Below, piece by piece: positions 51,993 to 59,387 of a stretch of 64,000 bases of DNA (position 1 is its first letter; each line of letters begins with the position of its first letter). The notes under the pieces were generated by a model. The model searched no databases, was not told the origin of the DNA, and saw only the letters and a program-made list of their open reading frames with translations. This DNA comes from CAYNVQ01 sp964400735 (GTDB lineage Bacteria > Acidobacteriota > Aminicenantia > Aminicenantales > Aminicenantaceae), in contig CAYNVQ010000001.1 in the NCBI GenBank assembly GCA_964400735.1, positions 806,001 through 870,000 on the forward strand, read 5' to 3'. A program made the translations under genes and the position numbers.

Positions 51993-53237
51993 TTACTCAG
52001 TGCTTTTCAATACCTCTTTGACCTTGCCAGGGGTAGCCTTAGCGTGATGCTTCCCATCGAGGATAAACTCAGGTCCCAGGTTACAGCAGCCGAGACAAAT
52101 GCCAGTCTCCAGGCTGAACTTCGCATCAGGATCCGTCTCCCCGGCGTTGATTCCGGTCAGGTTTTGAACTTCATCCAGAAGACGATTCGCACCACGAACA
52201 TAGCAGGAAGGCCCTGTGCATATGTGGACTTCGTGACATCCTTTAGGCATCAACCGGAAGGTTTTATGAAAAGTCACGATCTGCATGATCCGACTTAACG
52301 GCACATTCAATCTATCACTGACCCTGTTCAACACTTCTGTCGGAAGCCACCGATTTTCGTGCTGAATCTCCAGCAAGACTTGAACAAGCGAACCGGCTTT
52401 GCCCTTATGTTTATCTATGATCCGGTCGATTTTATCGTTATCCACTGCCGCCGCTCTCACATCCTGGTCTCTTGCTGAAACATGAAGGTGCCCGGATACT
52501 TCGGATGGGCTCAATCCCAGAATCTCAGAGATTTCCCTGGGTGAACGGGGCTTTTCCCGCAGAAGCGCCGTCATTTGGCTCTTGACCAATTTATCAGCGA
52601 TCAATTCATTGAATAACCTATCGAATTCATTACTGGCGAAAAATTTATGATACGCCTCTTCTGTTCTGGCAGGCACCCTTAGCTTCTCCGATTGCACCAG
52701 CTTGATATAGGGGACGAGCTTCCTAACCGCCTCGAGTTTGCGCTTCAACTCCTCATCATCCAGGCCTTCTCCCTTTCCCAGGGGGCCCAGTTTCTCTATC
52801 TCGGGAACGAATTCATTCATGATATGAGCAAAACGGATTCCTTCACCAGCGGATACCCATTCAATTCTCAACCTATCAGGATTCAACCCAACGTGCTCCA
52901 TCAATCTTTTGCACACGTACACCATGGCGAGTGCATCGTAATTGCCATGGGTCACATAATGGCAGTCGTTCAGATGGCAGCCGCCGATAAATACGGCGTC
53001 CAGACCTGTCGCAAACGCCCGGAATATGTGTGCCGGGTCGACTCTGCCGGAGCACATCAGCCTTATCACGCGCATGTTGGGGGGATACTGAAACCGAGAA
53101 ACGCCGGCCAGATCGGCGCCTGCGTAACAGCACCAGTTGCAGAGAAACCCTAGAATCCTCGGTTCGAATTTATGTCCCGCGGCCATCCTCAATTCGCTCC
53201 TGAGAACGTAATATTCATTTGTGGATTCCTTCTTCAC
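51993..53237 (-). CDS. bamFG: BamF-BamG fusion: MvhD-like plus NuoE-like [2Fe-2S] protein
   Basis: A 414-residue fusion. Residues about 20-160 are an MvhD/HdrA-associated [2Fe-2S] domain ('FLCNWCCYAGADLAGVSR', 'MCSGRVDPAHI', 'GCHLNDCHY'), the BamF part. Residues about 165-245 look like a winged-helix linker ('MTALLREKPRSPREISEILGLSPSEVSGHLHV'). Residues about 250-414 are NuoE: 'GSLVQVLLEIQHENRWLP', 'HEVHICTGPSCYVRGANRLLD' and 'GICLGCCNLGPEFILDGKHHAKATP', with the four Cys of its [2Fe-2S] cluster. BamF and BamG are separate genes in Geobacter as I recall, so the fusion through an HTH-like spacer is unusual. Its start overlaps the 3' end of bamE by 23 bp. Confidence 0.88.
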   Translation of the reverse strand: MKKESTNEYYVLRSELRMAAGHKFEPRILGFLCNWCCYAGADLAGVSRFQYPPNMRVIRLMCSGRVDPAHIFRAFATGLDAVFIGGCHLNDCHYVTHGNYDALAMVYVCKRLMEHVGLNPDRLRIEWVSAGEGIRFAHIMNEFVPEIEKLGPLGKGEGLDDEELKRKLEAVRKLVPYIKLVQSEKLRVPARTEEAYHKFFASNEFDRLFNELIADKLVKSQMTALLREKPRSPREISEILGLSPSEVSGHLHVSARDQDVRAAAVDNDKIDRIIDKHKGKAGSLVQVLLEIQHENRWLPTEVLNRVSDRLNVPLSRIMQIVTFHKTFRLMPKGCHEVHICTGPSCYVRGANRLLDEVQNLTGINAGETDPDAKFSLETGICLGCCNLGPEFILDGKHHAKATPGKVKEVLKSTE

Positions 53238-56200
53238 CTAGATCCTCTGCCATTGGCAGAATCATCGCATCGATCTGGGAAAAGACTTCGTCATCGGTGT
53301 AGTGTTTCAATGCAATGGCATTGGTCGGGCACTTGGCGTTGCACAGTCCATCGCCCTTGCAGAGAATAGCGTTCACCCGGGCCTTTTTCCCCTTGGGTGT
53401 CTCGCAGAATTCGATAGCGCCATACGTGCAGGCCGCGATACAAGCCCCGCAGGCCACACAATCCTGTTCATTCACCACGCACACAGCGCCCGAGGCTGTA
53501 ACCGTATCCTGAGAAAGAAGGGTGACGGCCCGGCCGGCAGCCCCGTAAGCTTGAGCGATCGTTTCGGAAATTGACTTGGGGTAGTGCGCTATCCCGCACA
53601 GGTAAACGCCTTCGGCGGCAAAATCGACGGGCCTTAATTTGACGTGGGCTTCCTGGAAGAAACCATCCGGGCTCAAGGGCACCTTGAACATTCGGGCAAT
53701 TTCCCGGCTTCCCTTGGAGGGAACGACAGCCGCGGACAGGACCAGCAACTCAGCATCCAGGGCAAGAGCCTGACCCAAAACAGGGTCGGGCACGGTTACC
53801 TTTAAAACGGGTTTACCCTCTACTGTGGCCGGTTCCACCCGGGGCTTGTCCTCCGGCTCCCAGCGGATGAAGTTCACATTTTTCTCTGCTGCCTCGCGGT
53901 AATAATCCTCCGCATACCCATAGGTTCTCATATCCCGGAAGAGAATATAGATGTCCATCTTCGGATTGATCTCTTTGAGTTTTAAGGCGTTCTTTATGGC
54001 CTGGCTGCAACAGACTCTTGCGCAGTAATTCCTGTCTTCCTGTCTGCAGCCCACACACTGGATCATCACCAGAGAGCAGGAGTCCTCCACTCTTTTATCG
54101 CTCCTGGCAATCTGCTCCTCCAGTTCCAGCTGGGTCAACACCCTGTCGTCTTTCCCATAAAAGTGTTCAGTGGGTTTATATTCGTCAGCGCCTATGGCGA
54201 TGATGGCAGCGCCATGGCGTATTTCTTGTATCCTACCCTCGGATTTCACCGTAGTGATGAAATTGCCCACATAGCCGGAAACATCGGTTATCTCCGCCTC
54301 ATGATAGACATGGATCAGAGGATTTTGATAAACCTTGCGGATGAGATCCTTCAAATAGGCCTGGACATCCAGCCCTTCCAAAGTGTAATGGATCCTTCGC
54401 GCCATCCCCCCCAATTCCGTATCCCTTTCCACCAGGTGAACCTCGAATCCCTGGTTGGCTATGGCCAGGGCACTGGTCATTCCGGCCACTCCTCCTCCGA
54501 CCACCAGGGCCGCTTTATCGACCGGAAGATCGAATTCCTGCAGGGGCTCCAGGTTGATGGTCCGGGCCACCGACATCCGGACGATATCCTTCGCTTTTTT
54601 GGTGGCTTCTTCCTTTTGTTTAGAATGGACCCAGGAGCAGTGTTCCCTGATATTGGCCATCTCGAAGAAATATTGATTGATTCCCCCTTCCCGAAGCGTG
54701 TCCCTGAACAGCGGCTCATGGGTTCTGGGAGTGCAGGCGGCGACAACCACGCGGTTGAGCTTTTTTTCCCGGATGGTGTTGGCTATTTGGTCGGCCGCAT
54801 CGGTGGAACACACGAAAAGCCCTTCTTCGGCATGAACGACATTATCTAAAGTGGCGGAGTATTCGACGACTGCAGGAACATCGACCACTCTTCCGATATT
54901 GGCGCCGCAGTGACACACGAACACACCCACCCTGGCCTCTTCCCCCTCCACATTCCTCTCCGGCGGATAGATCCTTTCCCTGGCCAGCTTCCCTCGCCGG
55001 TAATCGAGGAGATGACCACAAAGGGCTCCGGCTCCGCTGGCGGTCACCACCGACTCCGGGATGTCCATCGGGCCCAGGAAGGCCCCGCTTACATAAATTC
55101 CCGGCCGCGTGGTCTCCATCGGATGGAATGGATCGCTCTTGCAGAATCCATGCGAATTGAGCTGAATTCCGTAAGTATCAGCCAGCTTCTGCACATCGGC
55201 AGGAGGGTTCAATCCGACGCCCAAAACCACCAGGTCGAATTCTTCTTCTTTCACTCCTTCCTCGAAGGTGGCGTATCGTATGGTGACATTCTTTGTTTCC
55301 GGTATCTCTTTTCCTATGGACACATAGCTTCGTATGAATGTAACCCTGGGGAGTTTCTCTGCCCTCTGGTAGAATCGTTCGAAATCCTTGCCGAAGGAAC
55401 GGATATCGTTATGGAATACGAAAGCCTGCGTGTCCGCATCATGATCCTTTGCCAGAATCACCTGCTTCTGGATATACGAGCAGCAGACCGAGGAACAATA
55501 GCTGTTGCCGCCAGGGATAACTTGCCTGGAGCCGACGCAGTGGATCCAGGCGATTTTATGGGGATGTTTTTTATCTGAAGGCCGCAGTATCTCCCCTTCA
55601 TGCGGCCCGGTGGCGCAGAGGAGCCGCTCGAAGTCGAGACTGGTCACCACGTTTTCGAACTTACCATAACCGTAGTCGCTCCGGAGCCTCGGGTCAAAGG
55701 TCTCATAGCCCGGTGAAAGAACGATCGCCCCAACCTTAATATTAACTTTCTCCGCCACCTGATGAAGGTCTATGGCGTCATTCTGACAAATACCCTGGCA
55801 GATCGTGCATTTCTTGTCTCGGAGGTAAAGGCAGTTTTCATCGATATAAGTGACCAGGGGAACGGCTTGAGAAAAATAGATATGGATAGCTTTGTTGGAC
55901 GATAAGTCCTGGTTGAATGGATCGGGGACCTCGACCGGGCAGTACTCCACACAGACAGTGCAGCCGGTGCATTTACTCTCTATGACGTATCTGGGCTTTT
56001 TGATCAGGTTTACTGTGAAGTCTCCTGCTTCCCCTTCGACGCTTTCCACTTCGGTATAGGTCAGGATCTCTATGTTGGGATGCCTGTCACATTCGATGAA
56101 CTTGGGAGATTCGATGCACATGGAGCAGTCATTGGTGGGAAAGGTCTTATCGAGCTGGGCCATCTTGCCGCCGATGGTGGGTGATTTTTCGACCAGGTAA

Positions 56201-56352
56201 ACCTTAAAACCCGCTGTGGCAAGATCCAAGGCCGCCTGAATACCGCTGATCCCACCGCCGACGACCATGACATCTCCGAAATGGGCGTCGGACAGGCTTT
56301 TGCACAGCTGTTCGATCCGTTCTTTTTCCAGAATTTCTTTTTCCATCGGCAT
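53215..56352 (-). CDS. bamE: BamE-like HdrA flavoprotein with two FAD modules
   Basis: A 1045-residue HdrA-type protein. The first half has an FAD Rossmann motif 'VMVVGGGISGIQAALDLATAGF' (about 27), 'LDKTFPTNDCSMCIESPKFIECDRH' and two [4Fe-4S] motifs ('CTGCTVCVEYCP', 'CTICQGICQ'). The middle has 'GVFVCHCGANIGRVVDVP' and 'VVAACTPRTHEPLF', which are HdrA signatures, then a second FAD motif 'AALVVGGGVAGMTSALAIANQGF' (near 620). The C-terminus holds two further [4Fe-4S] motifs ('CVACGACIAACTYG', 'CKGDGLCNAKCP'). The double-HdrA length is known for Bam-type enzymes; FAD here is the expected site of flavin-based electron bifurcation. Its C-terminal codons overlap bamFG by 23 bp. Confidence 0.92.
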   Translation of the reverse strand: MPMEKEILEKERIEQLCKSLSDAHFGDVMVVGGGISGIQAALDLATAGFKVYLVEKSPTIGGKMAQLDKTFPTNDCSMCIESPKFIECDRHPNIEILTYTEVESVEGEAGDFTVNLIKKPRYVIESKCTGCTVCVEYCPVEVPDPFNQDLSSNKAIHIYFSQAVPLVTYIDENCLYLRDKKCTICQGICQNDAIDLHQVAEKVNIKVGAIVLSPGYETFDPRLRSDYGYGKFENVVTSLDFERLLCATGPHEGEILRPSDKKHPHKIAWIHCVGSRQVIPGGNSYCSSVCCSYIQKQVILAKDHDADTQAFVFHNDIRSFGKDFERFYQRAEKLPRVTFIRSYVSIGKEIPETKNVTIRYATFEEGVKEEEFDLVVLGVGLNPPADVQKLADTYGIQLNSHGFCKSDPFHPMETTRPGIYVSGAFLGPMDIPESVVTASGAGALCGHLLDYRRGKLARERIYPPERNVEGEEARVGVFVCHCGANIGRVVDVPAVVEYSATLDNVVHAEEGLFVCSTDAADQIANTIREKKLNRVVVAACTPRTHEPLFRDTLREGGINQYFFEMANIREHCSWVHSKQKEEATKKAKDIVRMSVARTINLEPLQEFDLPVDKAALVVGGGVAGMTSALAIANQGFEVHLVERDTELGGMARRIHYTLEGLDVQAYLKDLIRKVYQNPLIHVYHEAEITDVSGYVGNFITTVKSEGRIQEIRHGAAIIAIGADEYKPTEHFYGKDDRVLTQLELEEQIARSDKRVEDSCSLVMIQCVGCRQEDRNYCARVCCSQAIKNALKLKEINPKMDIYILFRDMRTYGYAEDYYREAAEKNVNFIRWEPEDKPRVEPATVEGKPVLKVTVPDPVLGQALALDAELLVLSAAVVPSKGSREIARMFKVPLSPDGFFQEAHVKLRPVDFAAEGVYLCGIAHYPKSISETIAQAYGAAGRAVTLLSQDTVTASGAVCVVNEQDCVACGACIAACTYGAIEFCETPKGKKARVNAILCKGDGLCNAKCPTNAIALKHYTDDEVFSQIDAMILPMAEDLGEEGIHK

Positions 56353-56364
56353 TTTTTATGAATA
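56349..56364 (+). repeat. 16-bp direct repeat, left copy flanking the fdhD segment
   Basis: GCATTTTTTATGAATA, identical to 57604-57619. It lies at the bamE start codon and encloses, with its partner, the fdhD gene and repeat copy C. Confidence 0.6.
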
Positions 56365-56501
56365 GGCTTTGTCCCAAAGCGACGGGACATAAAATCGAGG
56401 TATAGGGACAGGGGAAAGTCGGTGCGACAACCCATTTTCCAGTTCCTTAATGGTACAACTCATATCTGTCACTTCGGGATAACCTCTATAAATAATCCGT
56501 T

Positions 56502-57287
56502 TCAATCTTTTGTACGGCCAAGCCGCTCCGGATGGGAATATACCGAGAGGCGGTCGCCTCGCGCGCGACCAACCAGGGAAATGCCTAGATCACGGGCAAG
56601 CGGAACAGTGCTTCCTGTCGGCGAGTGCCGAGAAATGACAATCGGGGCCTGCATTCTTACCGCTTTGAGCAACATCTCGGTCGAAATGCGGCCGGTGCTC
56701 AACAGCAGCTGGTCTCCGCTCTGCAGTCCCCTCAAAAGACATTCTCCCTGAATCTTATCCAGGGTATTATGCCTTCCGATATCCTCAGCCACCACGAGCA
56801 GGTTCTTTGTATCGCAAAGGGCAGAACCGTGCACGCCCCCACATAACCGATACAGAGCCATCCGCTCATGAAGCTGCCTCATCAGCGACAGAACCTCCTT
56901 GGGCGTGACGACAAGGTCCGAATCGATCCTCTGTCCCTGAACCTTGAACATCGCACCGCCACCACACCCAGAGGTGAGAGTGCGCTTCGTCGGCAATTCA
57001 TACTCGGAGTCGCTCAGCACCACATCGGCCAGCGATTCTTCCTCGCACACCTTCATGCTCGCCACATCGTCAATGCCAGAGATAATCCCCTCTGCGTACA
57101 GGAAACCCAGAACAAGGCAGTTCAGCTTTGTCGGGGTGCAAAGGATGGTGACCAGTTCTTGACGATTGACATAAATGGTGAGCGCTGTTTCTTCTGGCAG
57201 GTTATCGGAATCCCGGCTCCATCCCTCGCCCGAAAATCGATCGCAGACGATGTCCGGTGTGACACCTTTCGGATCCAGTTTGTCCAT
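56502..57287 (-). CDS. fdhD: FdhD-type sulfurtransferase for pterin-cofactor maturation, lodged in the bam operon
   Basis: A 261-residue FdhD protein: 'EETALTIYVNRQELVTILCTPTKLNCLVLGFLYAEGII', 'SGCGGGAMFK', 'GVHGSALCDTKNLLVVAEDIGRHNTLDKIQGECLLRG', 'LLLSTGRISTEMLLKAVRMQAPIVISRHSPTGSTVPLA'. FdhD carries sulfur from IscS to the metal of bis-pterin enzymes. The canonical CxxC of E. coli FdhD (its second Cys) is represented by C-G-G-G, so only one catalytic Cys is present, a variant seen in some homologues. It would serve BamB and possibly the AOR at 38421. It separates bamD and bamE and is bounded by a 16-bp direct repeat and a dispersed repeat. Confidence 0.92.
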   Translation of the reverse strand: MDKLDPKGVTPDIVCDRFSGEGWSRDSDNLPEETALTIYVNRQELVTILCTPTKLNCLVLGFLYAEGIISGIDDVASMKVCEEESLADVVLSDSEYELPTKRTLTSGCGGGAMFKVQGQRIDSDLVVTPKEVLSLMRQLHERMALYRLCGGVHGSALCDTKNLLVVAEDIGRHNTLDKIQGECLLRGLQSGDQLLLSTGRISTEMLLKAVRMQAPIVISRHSPTGSTVPLARDLGISLVGRARGDRLSVYSHPERLGRTKD

Positions 57288-57311
57288 CGTTTCCTGCCTG
57301 TTAACTCCTTA

Positions 57312-57603
57312 ATTGAAAATTGGATTATTCACGAGTCAAGGCCAACCCACCCCACCCTGCATTCAAGGTAGGTGAAGAAGTGGCCCATGAAGCTGTAGTG
57401 TACTACCGCGAGCCGACCCAACCTACCCGGGCTGCGATGAAGCCGTTGTAGTGAGATTGGCTCGCCCGAAGGGTAAAAAATGCTAATGCCAACCCGCCCC
57501 GCCCCAACATTAGCGTACAAAGTAAGACTAAAAAGATTTCTATTTTTATCTGCAGCAATATCAGGATAAGTTCCTGAAATTGCTGTAATAGAAAAAGGTA
57601 TCA
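57312..57603 (+). repeat. Dispersed non-coding repeat family 1, copy C, in the bamD-fdhD gap
   Basis: Contains GGATTATTCACGAGTCAAGGCCAACCCACC, GCTCGCCCGAAGGG-TAAAAAATGC, a second CCAACCC-rich tract and CAGCAATATCAGGATAAGTTCCTGA, all shared with copies A and/or B. Followed by the right 16-bp direct repeat. It fills most of a 338-bp gap that has no gene. Confidence 0.65.
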
Positions 57604-57619
57604 GCATTTTTTATGAATA
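57604..57619 (+). repeat. 16-bp direct repeat, right copy
   Basis: GCATTTTTTATGAATA, identical to 56349-56364 and just before the bamD stop codon. The bases are also the end of repeat copy C, so it may belong to the element rather than be a target duplication. Confidence 0.55.
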
Positions 57620-57625
57620 ATTCAA

Positions 57626-58783
57626 TTAAATCGCTTCCTGGATGATTTCAGTGATGTCCTTGACCTCAATGGCCTCCTCGTAATTCAGGACCAGCCGGCT
57701 GTCTTCGAAATTGGTGATGCAGTAGGGGCAGGAAGTGACCAGCACCTCAGCCCCGGCCGCGACAGCCTGCTCGACTCTGAGATCGGAGAACCTTTCTCCC
57801 TTTGGCGTTTCCATCCAAATCCTGCCTCCTCCGCCGCCGCAGCAGAGGCTGTCTTCTCGCGAATCGGCCATCTCGATCAGCTCTATACCGGGGATCTTCT
57901 TCAAGGTTTCCCGGGGTTCTTCATAAATTCCGTTGTGCCGGCCCAGGTAACAGGGATCGTGATAGGCCACTTTCTTCCTATACTCCTTTGTGAAGTCAAG
58001 CCTTCCCTGGTCGAGAAGCTCGAACAAATACTGGGATATATGAATCACTCCGAAATTCACTCTAAAGTCGGGATACTCGTTTTTGAACGTGTGAAAGCAG
58101 TGAGGGGAGGACACGAGAATCTTTTTCACTCCATTTTCGATAAAAGTCTTGATATTTTCCCTGGCCAGATGTTTGAATAATTCCTCGTCTCCTGTCTTGC
58201 GGATACTTTCACCGCAGCAGTTCTCCTTGGAACCCAGTATCCCAAAATCTACCCCCGCCTGGTTGAGTATATTGGCTGCGGCTCTGGCTACCTTCACCAT
58301 CCTCGGATCATAGCAAAGATAACAGCCGGGAAAATAAAGAAAATCCATCCCCTCGGCGAAGGTTTTGACAGAATGGCCTTCTGCCCATTCAGCCCTCCTT
58401 TCTCGCTCTTCGTTCAAGGGATTCCCTTCCCCGGAGAGGCTGGCGCGTATGGAGGAAATCGGTTTGGCCGAGGCAGGAAAGACCCCGTATTCTGTGGCTA
58501 TCCGGCGCAGGGATACGCCGAATTCTATCTGTTTCACGTCTCTGGGACACTGCTGGGGACATACCCCGCATGTTGTGCACAGCCACATGTCTTCGACTTC
58601 GATCTCGGTCAATCCGAAAGCTGCCTGCCGGATGAGCTTGCGCATACTAAAAGATCTGACCCTGTTCCAAGGACAAACTGCATCGCACAATCCGCATTGA
58701 TAACATAATTTGAAGGTTTCACCACCGCTCTCTTTGATGACATCGATAATCTCCCGACAAGGGGCTACGGTTTCCATTCTCAT
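57626..58783 (-). CDS. bamD: BamD-like iron-sulfur protein with CCG domains (HdrD/GlpC family)
   Basis: A 385-residue protein. The N-terminal ferredoxin part has two [4Fe-4S] motifs ('CYQCGLCDAVCPW', 'CTTCGVCPQQCPRDV'). Two CCG domains follow: 'YFPGCYLCYDPR' with 'GSKENCCGESIRKTGDEEL', and 'YHDPCYLGRHNGIY' with 'SLCCGGGGGRIW' and 'TSCPYC'. These bind the noncubane clusters of HdrB/HdrD-type proteins. In the bam complex BamD sits with BamE and passes electrons towards BamC-BamB. Its stop is 338 bp before fdhD and its start is 25 bp after bamC. Confidence 0.92.
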   Translation of the reverse strand: MRMETVAPCREIIDVIKESGGETFKLCYQCGLCDAVCPWNRVRSFSMRKLIRQAAFGLTEIEVEDMWLCTTCGVCPQQCPRDVKQIEFGVSLRRIATEYGVFPASAKPISSIRASLSGEGNPLNEERERRAEWAEGHSVKTFAEGMDFLYFPGCYLCYDPRMVKVARAAANILNQAGVDFGILGSKENCCGESIRKTGDEELFKHLARENIKTFIENGVKKILVSSPHCFHTFKNEYPDFRVNFGVIHISQYLFELLDQGRLDFTKEYRKKVAYHDPCYLGRHNGIYEEPRETLKKIPGIELIEMADSREDSLCCGGGGGRIWMETPKGERFSDLRVEQAVAAGAEVLVTSCPYCITNFEDSRLVLNYEEAIEVKDITEIIQEAI

Positions 58784-58808
58784 TTGAATCCTTTTCTTTT
58801 GCCTTGTG

Positions 58809-59360
58809 CTACAGACCTTTCTTCGACATCGACATTCGGATGATGGTCTCCATTATCTGCTGTAATCCATATTTTTTGGCCAATGATTCCAAACCGATCT
58901 CCATCTCGTCCCGCTTCTCTTCCTCTTCGACTTCTTCTTCCCTTTCTTCGTAAGTCAGGGCATCGGCCAGACACCACTGAACGCACATGGGCTCTTCCAG
59001 TGGGGGATCGCTTTCGCACATATCGCATTTCAGGGGAAGACCGGAATCGGGCTCTTTGAAAATATCCCTCGACGGGCAGGAAACTCCGCAGAAGCTGCAT
59101 TCGTCATATTCCTTTCCATCAACCGTGTACGTGTGTCTTCCGGTACATTCGGCCGGAGTGTAATCACCGGCACGAATGGGAACATAAACATCTCGTAAAG
59201 GATCAAGAATCACTCGAATTCGGGAACGCGCCGGATTATTGCTGCTGTATTTCGGCGAAGAGTGAAAGGCGGAGCAAGCCACCTCGCATGCCCGGCACCC
59301 GTTGCATTTATCGAGGTCGACTTTGATGATTTTAACGATTCTCTTTTTTTTCTCAGCCAT
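58809..59360 (-). CDS. bamC: BamC-like four-cluster ferredoxin subunit
   Basis: A 183-residue cytoplasmic iron-sulfur protein with cysteines in 'CNGCRACEVACSAFH', 'CTGRHTYT...CSFCGVSCPSRDIF', and 'CDMCESDPPLEEPMCVQWCL', the layout of a ferredoxin-like electron carrier (about three [4Fe-4S]). The C-terminus is acidic. In the known heterotetramer (BamBC)2, BamC docks to BamB and feeds electrons to its tungsten site. It lies 27 bp downstream of bamB and 25 bp upstream of bamD, and its sequence is as expected of BamC rather than of generic ferredoxins; confidence rests mainly on position and size. Confidence 0.9.
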   Translation of the reverse strand: MAEKKKRIVKIIKVDLDKCNGCRACEVACSAFHSSPKYSSNNPARSRIRVILDPLRDVYVPIRAGDYTPAECTGRHTYTVDGKEYDECSFCGVSCPSRDIFKEPDSGLPLKCDMCESDPPLEEPMCVQWCLADALTYEEREEEVEEEEKRDEMEIGLESLAKKYGLQQIMETIIRMSMSKKGL

Positions 59361-59387
59361 TATATCTATCGCCTCTCCGTATCATTT

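Noticed and set aside
54163..54849. A 228-codon plus-strand frame opposite bamE
   Set aside because: It is antisense to a well-supported HdrA-like gene and shows no recognisable motif.
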